Notes: a model not told the origin generated them from the sequence alone. Positions 52,352-61,995 are shown, counted from the first letter of the stretch. The stretch: DNA of 64,000 bases from Paraburkholderia tagetis (GCF_022213065.1 NZ_JAKLJA010000014.1:100568-164567), one strand, 5' to 3'. Numbers and translations: made by a program.

Positions 52352-53446
52352 ATGAATTCCGAGACGTTATCCGCGCCCACGCCCCGCACCCTTGTGATCG
52401 CTTCGCGGGAGAGCCGCCTTGCGATGTGGCAGGCGGAGCATGTGCAAGCTGCGCTGCACAAATTATATCCATCCTGCGACGTGAAAATTGTCGGAATGAC
52501 GACACGTGGCGATCAAATTCTCGACCGCACGCTTTCGAAAGTCGGCGGTAAGGGTCTGTTCGTCAAGGAGCTGGAACAGGCGCTGGCCGAAGGCTGCGCC
52601 GATCTGGCCGTGCATTCCCTCAAGGACGTGCCCATGGAACTGCCCGAGGGCTTCGCGCTCACGGCCATCATGGAGCGCGAGGACCCGCGCGACGCCTTCG
52701 TCTCCAACGACTACGACTCGCTCGCGGCGCTGCCGCCGGGCAGCGTCGTGGGCACCTCCAGTCTGCGCCGCGAGTCGATGATCCGGGCGCGCTATCCGCA
52801 TCTCGACGTGAAGCCGCTGCGCGGCAACCTCGACACGCGCCTCGGCAAGCTCGACCGCGGCGACTACGCGGCCATCATTCTCGCGGCGGCGGGGTTGAAG
52901 CGCCTTGGTCTCGGCGCGCGCATCCGCGCGCTGCTGGAGCCGGCGGACAGCCTGCCGGCGGCGGGGCAGGGCGCGCTTGGCATCGAGATCCGCGCCGACC
53001 GCGCCGATATGGCCGCGTGGCTCGCGCCGCTGCACGACGACGCCACCGCAAAGGCCGTGGAGGCCGAGCGCATGGTGTCGCGCGCGCTGGGCGGCAGTTG
53101 CTCGGTGCCGCTCGCCGCTTACGCGCAGTGGCACGACGGCCGGCTCGCGCTGCGCGGCACGATCGCCATGCCCGACGCGAGCCGCGTGCTTGCCGCCGAG
53201 GGCGACGCGGCGCCGGCCACGGTCGCAGACGCCGTCGCGCTGGGCCGCCAGGTCGCGGACGCGCTGATCGCCCAGGGCGCGCTCGAGATCGTGCGCGCGC
53301 TTTCCGAGACAAGCGCCGACGAGGCGCGCGCGCCGAACGCGCCGCCGGCCGGCAAGAACGGCGCGGGCGGTCCGGACGATGCAGGTGATTCAGGTGATTC
53401 AGGTGACTCGGGCGCTGGCGCGCCAGACGAGACGGGCGCGCGATGA
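52352..53446 (+). CDS. hemC: Porphobilinogen deaminase (hydroxymethylbilane synthase)
   Basis: Polymerises four porphobilinogens to hydroxymethylbilane. The 364-residue protein has TLVIASRESRLAMWQAEHVQ, KVGGKGLFVKELEQALAEG, DLAVHSLKDVPMELPEGF, GTSSLRRESMIRARYPHLDV, and the cofactor cysteine in ALGGSCSVPLAAYAQ. It is about 45 residues longer than usual because of a Gly/Asp/Ser tail (GDSGDSGDSGAGAPDE) encoded by 9-bp repeats at about 53382-53412. It overlaps hemDX by 4 bp (ATGA), making hemC-hemDX-hemY one operon. Confidence 0.97.
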   Translation: MNSETLSAPTPRTLVIASRESRLAMWQAEHVQAALHKLYPSCDVKIVGMTTRGDQILDRTLSKVGGKGLFVKELEQALAEGCADLAVHSLKDVPMELPEGFALTAIMEREDPRDAFVSNDYDSLAALPPGSVVGTSSLRRESMIRARYPHLDVKPLRGNLDTRLGKLDRGDYAAIILAAAGLKRLGLGARIRALLEPADSLPAAGQGALGIEIRADRADMAAWLAPLHDDATAKAVEAERMVSRALGGSCSVPLAAYAQWHDGRLALRGTIAMPDASRVLAAEGDAAPATVADAVALGRQVADALIAQGALEIVRALSETSADEARAPNAPPAGKNGAGGPDDAGDSGDSGDSGAGAPDETGAR

Positions 53447-55746
53447 CGGCCCCGTGGCAGCCGCGTCGCGGCGGCGTGAAGGCTCCCGCGCAGCCCGACG
53501 AATGGGGCGGGCCGACCGATCACGGCACGAGCGCGGGCGGCACGCCATCGGGCCGCGCCGCTGGGGGGCACGTTTCGGGCTCCGCCTCGGGTTCCGCTTC
53601 CGGCCACATTTCGCGCGCGTCCGAGCCGTTCACGGTCGTCATTACCCGTCCGGCCGGTCAGTCGCAGACGCTCGCCGCTCAACTCCAGGCGCGCGGTCTG
53701 CGCACGTTTGAATTCCCGCTCATCACGATCGAACCCGTGCGCGACGACGCACCGTTGCGCGAAGCGCTCGGCGCGCTCGACCGCTATGCGCTGGTGGTGT
53801 TCGTCTCGCCCAACGCCGTCGACCGCGCGTTCGCGTGCTACGGCTCGATTTCGTCGATCTGGCCGCATGCGCTGCCCGTCGCCGTGGTCGGGCCCGCAAG
53901 CGTGGCCGCGCTCGCGCGCCACGGCGTCGCGGCGCCTGCGCATCGTGTAATCAGCCCGACGGGCACCGCCGACGAAGAACCCGCGCGCTTCGACTCCGAA
54001 TCGCTCTACGCCGCGCTCGAAAAAACGTTCGGCGCGAATGCCTTCATGGGCAAGCGCGTGCTGATCGTGCGCGGCGACGGCGGCCGCGAATGGCTCGCCG
54101 ACCGCCTGCGCGAAGCGGGCGCCGAGGTCGAGGCGGTCGCGGCCTACCGCCGTGTCGTGCCCGAGCCGCCCATCGGCGTCTGGGAGACGGTGCACGCGCT
54201 GCTCGAAGGCGCGCCGCACGCCTGGCTCGTGACCAGTTCCGAAGGCGTGCGCAATCTCGATGAGCTTGCGCGCGAGCATCTCACGGCGGGCGAGATCGTC
54301 GAGCTGCGCCACGCGCCGCTCGTCGCGCCTCATGGGCGCATCGGCGAGACGGCGCGCGGATTGGGTTTTGATAGGATTACGGTGTCCGGCGCGGGCGACG
54401 AGCGCATCGTCGAAACACTGCTGGGCCTCGCGGCATCCCTTGCGGCATCCTCGGTTTCTTCCGTAGCGCATTCAGCTGCGCCTCCTCGCGGGGCACAGGC
54501 AGCTCAACCGGTTCAGAACACCCCGGCCTCGCCGCCGGCACAATCACGCATGACTGATTCGAACGATTCCAGCCACGTTCCCAATCGGGGCGCCGCATCT
54601 ACCGCATCTCAAGGTAGCAGCGGCAGCCAGGGCACGCAGCCGGCCGCCGCGAGTGCGCGTCCGGCATCCGCCGCTTCCGCTTATTCATCCGCGCCCTCCA
54701 CGTCATATACACAGCCTGCGAACGCACGGCGCGGCGGCGCGGGCACGGCGATCCTCTGGCTCGTCGTGGTGCTCGTCGCGGCGGGCGCGGGGGCGGGCGG
54801 CTATGCCATCAACCGCAAGCTCGACCGCATGGACGCGGCGCTCGTGCAGCGCCAGCAGGCCGCCGAGCAGCAGAGCGCCGCGCTGCGCGCGCGCGCCGAT
54901 CAGGCCGTGGCAAGCGCACAGCAGGTCGACAAGCAGATGGCGCTGCTCGAAGGCAAGATCGCCGATGCGCAGACCTCGCAGCAGGCGCTCGCGCAGCAAT
55001 ACGCCGATCTCGCGAAGAACCGCGACGACTGGACGCTCGCCGAGGTCGGCCAGATGCTCGCGAGCGCGAGCGAGCAGCTTCAGCTCACCGGCAACACGCA
55101 ACTCGCGCTCTTCGCGCTGCAAAGCGCGGACACGCGCCTTGCCGCCTCGGACAGCCCGCAAGCGCTCGCCGTGCGCAAGGCCATCGCGCAGGACGTCGAC
55201 AAGCTCAAGGCCGCGCCGTCCACCGACCTCCCGGGCCTCGCGATCAAGCTCGACACCGCGCTCGCCGCGGTCGACACGCTGCCGCTCGCCGGCGAGGCGA
55301 TCGTCGCGCACACCAAGCCGGAGGCCGCCGAGCCCGTGGACGTCGCGAAAACGGCCGCCGCGACCGGCGAGCCGCGCTGGCGGGCGTGGCTCGACACCTT
55401 CGTCTCCGGTGTCGGCAAGCAGATCGCGAGCCTCGTGCAGGTGCGCCGCATCGATAACGCCGACGCCATGCTCACCTCGCCCGACCAGGGCTATTTCGTG
55501 CGCGAGAACCTGAAGCTGCGCCTGCTCTCCGCGCGCCTGTCGCTGCTGTCGCGCAACGAGCCCACGCTCAAGTCCGACCTCGCCGCCGCCGATACGGCGC
55601 TTTCGCGCTATTTCGACGGCGCGTCGAAGGAAACGCAGAACGTGCGCGACCTGCTCAAGCAGGTGGGCGCCGGTTCGGGCGCGGTCACGCTGCCCACGCT
55701 CGACACGAGCCTGAAGGCGCTCCAGCAATACCGGAGCCGGGGATAA
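53443..55746 (+). CDS. hemDX: Fused uroporphyrinogen-III synthase HemD and HemX membrane protein
   Basis: A 767-residue fusion. Residues about 62-332 are HemD, which cyclises hydroxymethylbilane (FTVVITRPAGQSQTLAAQLQ, VVFVSPNAVDRAFACYG, VLIVRGDGGREWLADRLREA, WLVTSSEGVRNL). A disordered Ser/Ala/Gln linker (335-430) follows, then one membrane helix (about 433-456, GTAILWLVVVLVAAGAGAGG) and the periplasmic HemX coiled-coil domain (460-767). An internal M370 (54550, MTDSNDSSHVPN) looks like the former start of a separate hemX. Such fusions are typical of Burkholderia. HemX has no proven enzymatic role. Confidence 0.93.
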   Translation: MTAPWQPRRGGVKAPAQPDEWGGPTDHGTSAGGTPSGRAAGGHVSGSASGSASGHISRASEPFTVVITRPAGQSQTLAAQLQARGLRTFEFPLITIEPVRDDAPLREALGALDRYALVVFVSPNAVDRAFACYGSISSIWPHALPVAVVGPASVAALARHGVAAPAHRVISPTGTADEEPARFDSESLYAALEKTFGANAFMGKRVLIVRGDGGREWLADRLREAGAEVEAVAAYRRVVPEPPIGVWETVHALLEGAPHAWLVTSSEGVRNLDELAREHLTAGEIVELRHAPLVAPHGRIGETARGLGFDRITVSGAGDERIVETLLGLAASLAASSVSSVAHSAAPPRGAQAAQPVQNTPASPPAQSRMTDSNDSSHVPNRGAASTASQGSSGSQGTQPAAASARPASAASAYSSAPSTSYTQPANARRGGAGTAILWLVVVLVAAGAGAGGYAINRKLDRMDAALVQRQQAAEQQSAALRARADQAVASAQQVDKQMALLEGKIADAQTSQQALAQQYADLAKNRDDWTLAEVGQMLASASEQLQLTGNTQLALFALQSADTRLAASDSPQALAVRKAIAQDVDKLKAAPSTDLPGLAIKLDTALAAVDTLPLAGEAIVAHTKPEAAEPVDVAKTAAATGEPRWRAWLDTFVSGVGKQIASLVQVRRIDNADAMLTSPDQGYFVRENLKLRLLSARLSLLSRNEPTLKSDLAAADTALSRYFDGASKETQNVRDLLKQVGAGSGAVTLPTLDTSLKALQQYRSRG

Positions 55747-55749
55747 CAC

Positions 55750-56964
55750 ATGGCGATCCGTGGACTTATCTGGCTGGCGATCCTCTTCGCGGTTGCCGTC
55801 GCGCTCGCCACCGTGGGCCGCTTCGACGCGGGGCAGGTGCTGCTCGTCTACCCGCCGTATCGCGTGGACGTCTCGCTCAACCTCTTCGTGGTGGGCATCG
55901 TCGTGGCGTTCCTGCTGCTCTACGCGATCCTGCGCTTCGTGCGCAACATCGTGACGATGCCGCGCCGCGTCGCCGCCTACCGCGCGCGCATGCGCACGGA
56001 AAAGGCGAATTCGGCGCTGCGCGACGCCGTGGGCAATCTCTACGCGGGCCGTTTCTCGCGCGCCGAAAAGGCCGCGCGCGATTCGCTCGTCGACGAGAAG
56101 AACAAGGGCGCTGCGGGCCTGATCGCCGCGAACGCCGCGCATCGTCTGCACGAGTACGCGCGCCGCGACGACTGGCTCACGCAGGTGGACGACCCCGACC
56201 TTCAGGAAGCGCGCCTCATGGCCACCGCCGACATGCGCGCCGATGGCCGCGATGCGGACGGCGCGCTCGCCGCGCTCACCGAAATGCGCTCGCAGGGCGG
56301 CCGCCGCATTCACGCGCAGCAAATTGCGCTGCGCGCGCAGCAGCAGCTCAAAAACTGGAGCGAAGTGCTCAAGCTCGTGAAGACGCTGGAAAAGCGCGAG
56401 GCGCTGCATCCGGCCGTGGCGGTGCGCCTGCGTCAGCTCGCGGCGGAGAACCTGCTGCGCGACCGTCGTCATAACGCGGATGCCTTGCTCGAGCTCTGGC
56501 ACGCGCTCACGCCCGTCGAGCGTCATTCGCCGCGTCTTGCCGACTGTGCCGCCGAGCTGCTGATCGCGCTCGACCGCCCGAACGAGGCGCGCAAGATCGT
56601 CGAGGAAGCGCTCGCGCAGAACTGGGACGCGCGCCTCTTGCGCCGCTATCCGGACACGGTGGGCGCCACGGCGTCCGGCAATGACGCGCTGCCGCTCATC
56701 CAGAAGGCCGAGGCGTGGCGCAAGGAGCGTCCCGAGGACGCCGACCTGCTGTTCGCGCTGGGTCGCCTGTGCCTGAAGCAGCAGCTCTGGGGCAAGGCGC
56801 AGTCGTTCCTGGAGGCGGCGCTCAAGTCCGCGAACGCGAGCGACAACGAGCCGCTCAAGATCCGCTCGCACCGCGCGCTCGCGCGTCTGCACGAGGAGCT
56901 CGGCGATGCCGGCAAGGCCGCCACGCACTATCGCGAGAGCGCGCTGGCGATGAACGTCGTTTAA
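55750..56964 (+). CDS. hemY: HemY-type membrane protein of the heme operon
   Basis: A 404-residue inner-membrane protein of the proteobacterial HemY family (unrelated to protoporphyrinogen oxidase HemY). Two N-terminal helices (about 3-20 and 40-62, including LFVVGIVVAFLLLYAILRFV) precede a cytosolic TPR-like helical domain with the family start YRARMRTEKANSALRDAVGN and LYAGRFSRAEKAARDS. It starts 3 bp after hemDX and is expected to organise heme-synthesis enzymes at the membrane, though the role is not settled. Confidence 0.94.
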   Translation: MAIRGLIWLAILFAVAVALATVGRFDAGQVLLVYPPYRVDVSLNLFVVGIVVAFLLLYAILRFVRNIVTMPRRVAAYRARMRTEKANSALRDAVGNLYAGRFSRAEKAARDSLVDEKNKGAAGLIAANAAHRLHEYARRDDWLTQVDDPDLQEARLMATADMRADGRDADGALAALTEMRSQGGRRIHAQQIALRAQQQLKNWSEVLKLVKTLEKREALHPAVAVRLRQLAAENLLRDRRHNADALLELWHALTPVERHSPRLADCAAELLIALDRPNEARKIVEEALAQNWDARLLRRYPDTVGATASGNDALPLIQKAEAWRKERPEDADLLFALGRLCLKQQLWGKAQSFLEAALKSANASDNEPLKIRSHRALARLHEELGDAGKAATHYRESALAMNVV

Positions 56965-57022
56965 GGCGTATTTTCAACGCGCGTTGCAAGCTGCACGGCG
57001 CATCACCGCTATCACCAGCATC

Positions 57023-57060
57023 AACGCAAAACGGCCGCTTTCGAGCGGCCGTTTTGCGTT
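57023..57060. terminator. Bidirectional terminator between hemY and MFS gene
   Basis: Perfect 17-bp stem AACGCAAAACGGCCGCT / AGCGGCCGTTTTGCGTT with loop TTCG. It serves the hem operon and the convergent catabolic operon. Confidence 0.92.
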
Positions 57061-57102
57061 TTGGCGTGCGGCTTGACCGGCCGCTCAGGCGCCAGCCATG
57101 CC

Positions 57103-58422
57103 CTAGCGGTTCACCAGTTTTTTGGGCGCGCACAGCGCGAGCACGCCGCCAAGGATCATGAACGCCGCGAGCATGTACATGCCCGAGTCGTTCGCGGCCG
57201 TGACCTGCTTGAGCCAGCCCACCGCATAGGGGCTCAGGAAGCCGGCGAGATTGCCGATCGAGTTGATGAGCGCGATGCCCGCCGCCGCGCCCGTGCCCGC
57301 GAGCCAGGCCGTGGGCAGGCTCCAGAACAACGGCAGCGTGGTGAGAATGCCGACGGTGGCGATCGTGAGCGCCGTCATCGCGAGCGTGGTGTTGTGCGCC
57401 CACGTGACCGAGAGCACGAGGCCGATCGCGCCGATCACGGCCGGAATCGCGATGTGCCAGCGGCGCTCGCGCGTGCGGTCGGCGCTCTTGGCGGCGAGCA
57501 CCATGCCGACCACTGCTGCCGCGAACGGAATCGCCGCAAGCAGGCCGATCATGAGCGCGTCCTTCACGCCCGTCGCCTTGATGATGGTGGGCAGCCAGAA
57601 GCTCACGCCGTAGAGGCCCATCACGAACGAGAAGTAGGTGAAGCTCATCACGAGCACGCGCGGGCTCGTGAGCACTTTGGCAAGCGGAAGGTCTTCCTTG
57701 GTGGCGTCCTCGGCGGCGATGTTGCGCTCGAGCAGCGCGCGCTCGTCGCTGGTGAGCCACTTCGCTTTGCTGATGCGGTCGTCGAGCACGAAGAACACCA
57801 GCACGCCGACGATCACCGAAGGCAGCCCTTCGAGCAGGAACAGCCACTGCCAGCCCTGCCAGCCATTCGCGCCGTCGAAGGACTTGAGGATCCAGCCCGA
57901 GATCGGCCCGCCGATCACGCCCGAAAGCGCGATGGCCGTCATGAACCAGGTGGTCATGCGCCCGCGCCGGTGCGCCGGATACCAGTAGGTGAGGTAGAGG
58001 ATGATGCCCGGGAAGAAGCCGGCCTCGCACAGGCCGAGCAAAAAGCGCATCACGTAGAACATGGTGGGCGTGGTCACGAACATCGTCAGGATGGAGACGA
58101 GGCCCCACGTGACCATGATGCGCGCGATCCACACCCGCGCGCCCACGCGATGCAGGATCACATTGCTTGGCACTTCGAACAAAAAATAGCCGATGAAGAA
58201 AATGCCGGCGCCGAAGCCGTAGACCGCATCCGAGAGATTGAGCGCCGTGCTCATTTGCAGCTTGGCGAAGCCCACATTGACGCGGTCCAGATATGCGACC
58301 ACGTAGCAGAGCATCAGAAGCGGGATGAGGCGCCACGCGACCTTGCGGTAGGTGGCTTCTTCGAAGGCGGAGGGCGAAGCGCCCGCGTCCGCATGCGGCA
58401 GGTGATTTGCTGGACTGGCCAT
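57103..58422 (-). CDS. MFS transporter, anion:cation symporter (ACS) type
   Basis: A 439-residue secondary transporter with 12 predicted membrane helices. The start TYRKVAWRLIPLLMLCYVVA with YLDRVNVGFAKLQM is the signature of the ACS family (phthalate, tartrate, hexuronate, 4-hydroxyphenylacetate permeases), and FLLGLCEAGFFPGIILYLTY fits the motif before helix 5. ATG 58422 (MASPANHLPHADAG). Downstream of ALDH and SDR genes on the same strand, so the three probably import and oxidise one carboxylate or sugar-acid; the substrate is not evident. Confidence 0.9.
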   Translation of the reverse strand: MASPANHLPHADAGASPSAFEEATYRKVAWRLIPLLMLCYVVAYLDRVNVGFAKLQMSTALNLSDAVYGFGAGIFFIGYFLFEVPSNVILHRVGARVWIARIMVTWGLVSILTMFVTTPTMFYVMRFLLGLCEAGFFPGIILYLTYWYPAHRRGRMTTWFMTAIALSGVIGGPISGWILKSFDGANGWQGWQWLFLLEGLPSVIVGVLVFFVLDDRISKAKWLTSDERALLERNIAAEDATKEDLPLAKVLTSPRVLVMSFTYFSFVMGLYGVSFWLPTIIKATGVKDALMIGLLAAIPFAAAVVGMVLAAKSADRTRERRWHIAIPAVIGAIGLVLSVTWAHNTTLAMTALTIATVGILTTLPLFWSLPTAWLAGTGAAAGIALINSIGNLAGFLSPYAVGWLKQVTAANDSGMYMLAAFMILGGVLALCAPKKLVNR

Positions 58423-58561
58423 GGTGTCTCCATAGACATGGATCGGGGAAAATACCGATAAGTCAACCACTTAGGGCGTTGTTGCGGCGCACCCGGGCGT
58501 GCGCCGGGTGCGCGTCAGAGTGTGTTGGCGCGAACAATAGCAGGACTAAATGCAGGCAGGA

Positions 58562-59320
58562 CTATACGCAGCGCCCGCCGTCCACTTCGATGCAGGTGCC
58601 GGTGATGAAGGCGGCTTCGTCGGAGGCGAGATAGAGGCACGCGTTCGCCACGTCCTGCGGCGTGGAGAAGCGTCCGAGCGGAATGCCCGCGATGAAGCGC
58701 TGGCGGTTCTCGGGCGTGTCGGGCACGCCCATGAATTCGGCGGTGAGACCCGTGTCGCCGATCACCGGATTCACGCAGTTCACGCGAATCTGGTCGGGGC
58801 CGAGCTCGGCGGCGAGCGCCTTGCTCGCCACGATCATCGCGCCCTTGCTGCCGTTGTACCAGACGAGTCCCGGGCGCGGCCGGATGCCCGCCGTGGAGGC
58901 GATGTTGACGAACGCGCCGCCGCCGTGCTCGCGAAAGTGCGGCACGAACGCCCGCACGCTCCAGTAGAGGCCCTTCACGTTGACCGCGTAGACGCGGTCG
59001 AATTCGGCTTCGCTCACTTCGAGCACGGGCTTGTTGCGATGCGTGGTGCCCGCGTTGTTGACGACGATCTGCACGCTGCCGAAGTCCTCGACAGCGGCTT
59101 CGCGCAGCGCGTGCCAGTCGGCTTCGCGCGTGATGTCGCCCGTAACCGCGATGGCCTTGCCGCCCGCGAGCGCGATCTCGCTCGCCACGCGTTGCGCCGC
59201 GTCGCCGTTCAGGTCGTTGACGACGACGTTCGCGCCTTCGCGCGCGTAAGTCTTCGCGATGCCTTCGCCGAAGCCCGAGCCGGCGCCCGTCACGACAGCC
59301 GTCTTGCCTTTGAGTCGCAT
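58562..59320 (-). CDS. Short-chain dehydrogenase/reductase
   Basis: A 252-residue classical SDR. Rossmann motif VVTGAGSGFGEGIAKTYARE (TGxxxGxG) near residue 10, acidic residue after strand 2 in VVVNDLNGDA suggesting NAD preference, NNAG at about 89, catalytic Ser in NIASTAGIRP, and YNGSK (YxxxK). The C-terminus has PLGRFSTPQDVANACLYLAS and ITGTCIEVDGG, typical of the 3-oxoacyl-ACP reductase/glucose dehydrogenase-like group. Lies between ALDH and MFS genes. Confidence 0.92.
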   Translation of the reverse strand: MRLKGKTAVVTGAGSGFGEGIAKTYAREGANVVVNDLNGDAAQRVASEIALAGGKAIAVTGDITREADWHALREAAVEDFGSVQIVVNNAGTTHRNKPVLEVSEAEFDRVYAVNVKGLYWSVRAFVPHFREHGGGAFVNIASTAGIRPRPGLVWYNGSKGAMIVASKALAAELGPDQIRVNCVNPVIGDTGLTAEFMGVPDTPENRQRFIAGIPLGRFSTPQDVANACLYLASDEAAFITGTCIEVDGGRCV

Positions 59321-59370
59321 GATGTCTCCGTGTGCTTTATCGATGCAGGTTGTTGCAATGAGAAACCGCG

Positions 59371-60810
59371 TTAGCCGTGCCGCAGCGCAATGGTCTTCAG
59401 CACCGTGAAGCCGTAGAGCGCCTCGAAGCCTTTTTCGCGTCCGTAGCCGGACATGCGCGTGCCGCCGAACGGCAACTCGACGCCGCCGCCCGCGCCATAG
59501 TTGTTCACGAACACCTGGCCCGCGCGCACGCGCCGCGCCATGCGCATCTGGCGCGCGCCGTCGCGCGTCCATATGCCTGCCACGAGCCCGTAGGGCGTGC
59601 CGTTGGCGAGCGCGACCGCCTCGTTTTCGTCGTTGAAGGGCATGGCCGCGAGCACGGGGCCGAACACCTCCTCTTGCGCGAGCCGGCTTTGCGGCGGCAC
59701 GTCGCGCAATAGCGCCGGCGCTTCGTAGAAGCCGCCCGTGGGCGCATCGGCTTCGAGCTTGCCGCGTGCGGCTGTGGCAATGCCGTCGCGCTGGGCTTCG
59801 TCGAGGAAATCGCGCACGCGCCGCCGCTGCTTCTCGCTGATGAGCGGCCCGCAGTCGAGATTGGCGCTCGCGGGCCCGACGCGCAGCGCCGTGAACGCCG
59901 CCGCGAGCCGCTCCAGCAGCGGCTCATAGGCGGCGCGCTCGATCAGCACGCGGCTGCCCGCCGAGCAGGTTTGCCCCGCGTTCTGCACGATGGCGGCGAC
60001 GAGCACGGGCAACGCCGCGTCGAAGTCGGCATCGGCGAAGACGATCTGTGGCGACTTCCCGCCAAGCTCCAGCGTGACGGGCACGTGGTTGCCGGCGGCC
60101 GTCTGCGCGACGAGCTTGCCGGTTTGCGGCGAGCCCGTGAACGAGATGTGGTCGATGCCCGGGTGCGCGCCGAGTGCCGCGCCCGCCTCGTGGCCGAGGC
60201 CCGTGACGATGTTCAGCGCGCCGGCGGGCAGGCCGGCTTCGTGCGCGAGCGCCGCCACTTCGAGCAGCGAGACGCAGGCGTCCTCGGCGGGCTTCACGAC
60301 GCACGCGTTGCCGGCCGCGAGCGCCGCGCCCACGCTGCGCCCGAAGATCTGCATCGGGTAGTTCCACGGCACGATGTGGCCCGTCACGCCGTGCGGCTCG
60401 CGCACCGTGAGCACCGTGTAGCCCGCCTGGTAGGGCAGGGTCTCGCCGTGCAGCTTGTCGGCGGCGCCAGCGTAGAACTCGAAGTAGCGCGCGAGCGCGG
60501 CGGCGTCGGAGCGCGCCTGCTTGAGCGGCTTGCCGGTGTCGCGCGCTTCGAGCTGCGCGAGTGCTTCCTGATGCTGGGCCACGAGGCCGGAGAGCTTGAA
60601 CAGCAGGCGTCCGCGCTCGGCGGCGCTGAGTGCGCCCCAGGTGCCTTCATAGGCATCGCGCGCGGCGGTGACGGCTGCGTCGATGTCGGCGGCATTGCCG
60701 CGTGCGAGCTGTGCGAAAGGCTGGCCGGTGGAGGGATCGATTGCGGCGAAGGTCTCGCCGCTGGCGGGCGAGTGCCACGTGCCGCCGATGAAGTGCTTCG
60801 CTTCTTCCAT
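59371..60810 (-). CDS. NAD(P)-dependent aldehyde dehydrogenase
   Basis: A 479-residue ALDH. Key motifs: VPWNYPMQIFGRSVGAALAA, SFTGSPQTGKLVAQ, catalytic Glu in TLELGGKSPQIVFADADFDA and catalytic Cys in QNAGQTCSAGSRVL, and EEVFGPVLAAMPFNDENEAV. The N-terminus MEEAKHFIGGTWHSPASGET and the pattern FEFYAGAADKLHGETLPYQA resemble betaine/gamma-aminobutyraldehyde-type or broad-specificity enzymes; the exact aldehyde is unknown. First gene of the ALDH-SDR-MFS operon. Confidence 0.93.
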   Translation of the reverse strand: MEEAKHFIGGTWHSPASGETFAAIDPSTGQPFAQLARGNAADIDAAVTAARDAYEGTWGALSAAERGRLLFKLSGLVAQHQEALAQLEARDTGKPLKQARSDAAALARYFEFYAGAADKLHGETLPYQAGYTVLTVREPHGVTGHIVPWNYPMQIFGRSVGAALAAGNACVVKPAEDACVSLLEVAALAHEAGLPAGALNIVTGLGHEAGAALGAHPGIDHISFTGSPQTGKLVAQTAAGNHVPVTLELGGKSPQIVFADADFDAALPVLVAAIVQNAGQTCSAGSRVLIERAAYEPLLERLAAAFTALRVGPASANLDCGPLISEKQRRRVRDFLDEAQRDGIATAARGKLEADAPTGGFYEAPALLRDVPPQSRLAQEEVFGPVLAAMPFNDENEAVALANGTPYGLVAGIWTRDGARQMRMARRVRAGQVFVNNYGAGGGVELPFGGTRMSGYGREKGFEALYGFTVLKTIALRHG

Positions 60811-61220
60811 GCATGCGCCTCGTAAAGGGGTGAAACGAGGGAAGGGAAATGCAAAACGGGCAATGCCGCCGGCTTGGGGCGCGGGTGGGTGCTCCGCGAT
60901 GTGTCCTGCCCCGTGTGTGTGTTGCGTTGGGGCGGCGCCGGCTGGGCCATTATCGCGCCAATCGCGGCCATCACGCGCGCGAATTCAGCGGGCGCTTCAT
61001 CCGCGTGCGGGAAAGCCCTGGGCCAAACCGTCAGACGCCGCAGCCGATTGGCTATAATGAGCGCCAACTCCCAACGTCCGGTTGCGCGCCGGAGCGCAGT
61101 GCGCGTTTTGGCTTGCATGGCCTGGTTTGATCGTGTCTGGCCGTGTTCGACCTCATCCGCGCCGCACGCCGCGTCCCGCGCACGCAACCGTCGCTTTTTC
61201 CTTTTCAACAGAGAACGCTC
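60811..61220. other. Divergent spacer ALDH / ppa
   Basis: 410 bp without a supported gene. It contains a consensus TATAAT (61053-61058) for ppa. The ALDH promoter is not obvious. No regulator gene or operator dyad stands out. Confidence 0.5.
61053..61058 (+). promoter_or_regulatory. -10 box TATAAT upstream of ppa
   Basis: Perfect consensus hexamer in the context GATTGGCTATAATGAGCG, about 160 bp before ppa. The -35 position holds a poor match (GTCAGA region), so activity may rest on the -10 region. Confidence 0.55.
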
Positions 61221-61748
61221 ATGAGCTTCGCAAATGTCCCCGCCGGCAAGGATCTGCCGCAAGACTTCAACGTGATCATCGAGATTCCGGCGCAAAGCGA
61301 TCCGGTCAAGTACGAAGCCGACAAGGACCTGGGCCTGCTCGTGGTCGACCGCTTCGTCGGCACGGGCATGCGCTATCCGGTGAACTACGGCTTCATCCCG
61401 CAGACGCTTTCGGGCGACGGCGACCCCGTCGACGTGCTCGTGATCACGCCGTTCCCGCTGCTGGCCGGCTCCGTCGTGCGCTCGCGCGCACTCGGCATGC
61501 TGCAGATGACCGATGAGTCGGGCGTCGACGCCAAGCTGATCGCCGTGCCGCACGACAAAGTTTGCCCGATGACGGCCAACATCAAGTCGCTCGAAGACGT
61601 GCCCGCGTACCTGATGGACCAGATCAAGCACTTCTTCGAGAACTACAAGGCGCTCGAAAAGGGCAAGTGGGTCAAGGTCGACGGTTGGGTTGGCATCGAA
61701 GCCGCCCACAAGGAAATCACCGACGGCGTCGCGAACTTCAAGAAGTAA
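61221..61748 (+). CDS. ppa: Inorganic pyrophosphatase
   Basis: Hydrolyses pyrophosphate to drive biosynthetic reactions; family I soluble enzyme. The 175 residues include FNVIIEIPAQSDPVKYEADK, GTGMRYPVNYGFIPQTLSGD and the metal-binding signature DGDPVDVLV, with KHFFENYKALEKGKWVKVDG near the C-terminus. ATG 61221 gives the usual MSFANVPAGKDLPQDFN. Followed by an intrinsic terminator. Confidence 0.97.
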   Translation: MSFANVPAGKDLPQDFNVIIEIPAQSDPVKYEADKDLGLLVVDRFVGTGMRYPVNYGFIPQTLSGDGDPVDVLVITPFPLLAGSVVRSRALGMLQMTDESGVDAKLIAVPHDKVCPMTANIKSLEDVPAYLMDQIKHFFENYKALEKGKWVKVDGWVGIEAAHKEITDGVANFKK

Positions 61749-61995
61749 TCAAGAAGCAAGCGAGGCTGGCCGCAAGACCGGAAAGCCCGGGTTTGCCGGC
61801 AAGGCGCTCCGCAAGGGGCGCTTTTTTTTCGCCCGCGTTTTTTGTAGCGGACGATGGCCCGAGATCAAAGCCGGCCTCGAATTCGCCTCGGTTGTAGAGG
61901 TCGGTCAGCTCCGTGTTCTTGAGCGTGCGATAGCCCCAGATCATGCCGTCGATGTCGGCGGCTGCGATGCGGCCTTGCGCGAAGCCACGCTGCAT
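61738..61995 (-). pseudogene. Unrecognised short frame, possible gene remnant
   Basis: An 85-codon frame convergent with ppa. The first 45 residues (MQRGFAQGRIAAADIDGMIW, then GYRTLKNTELTDLYNRGEFE) have protein-like composition, and the frame stays open upstream of the ATG. The last 40 residues run antisense through the ppa terminator and look random. No family is recognised. It could be the C-terminal fragment of a lost gene or a shadow. Confidence 0.25.
61802..61829 (+). terminator. Intrinsic terminator after ppa
   Basis: Stem GCGCTCC / GGGGCGC (one G-T pair) with a GCAA loop followed by eight T, 54 bp after the ppa stop. Confidence 0.8.

Noticed and set aside
49702..52551. A 949-codon plus-strand open frame
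   Set aside because: Antisense shadow of ppc. Its Gly/Phe/Arg-rich stretch is the complement of the KAT repeats.
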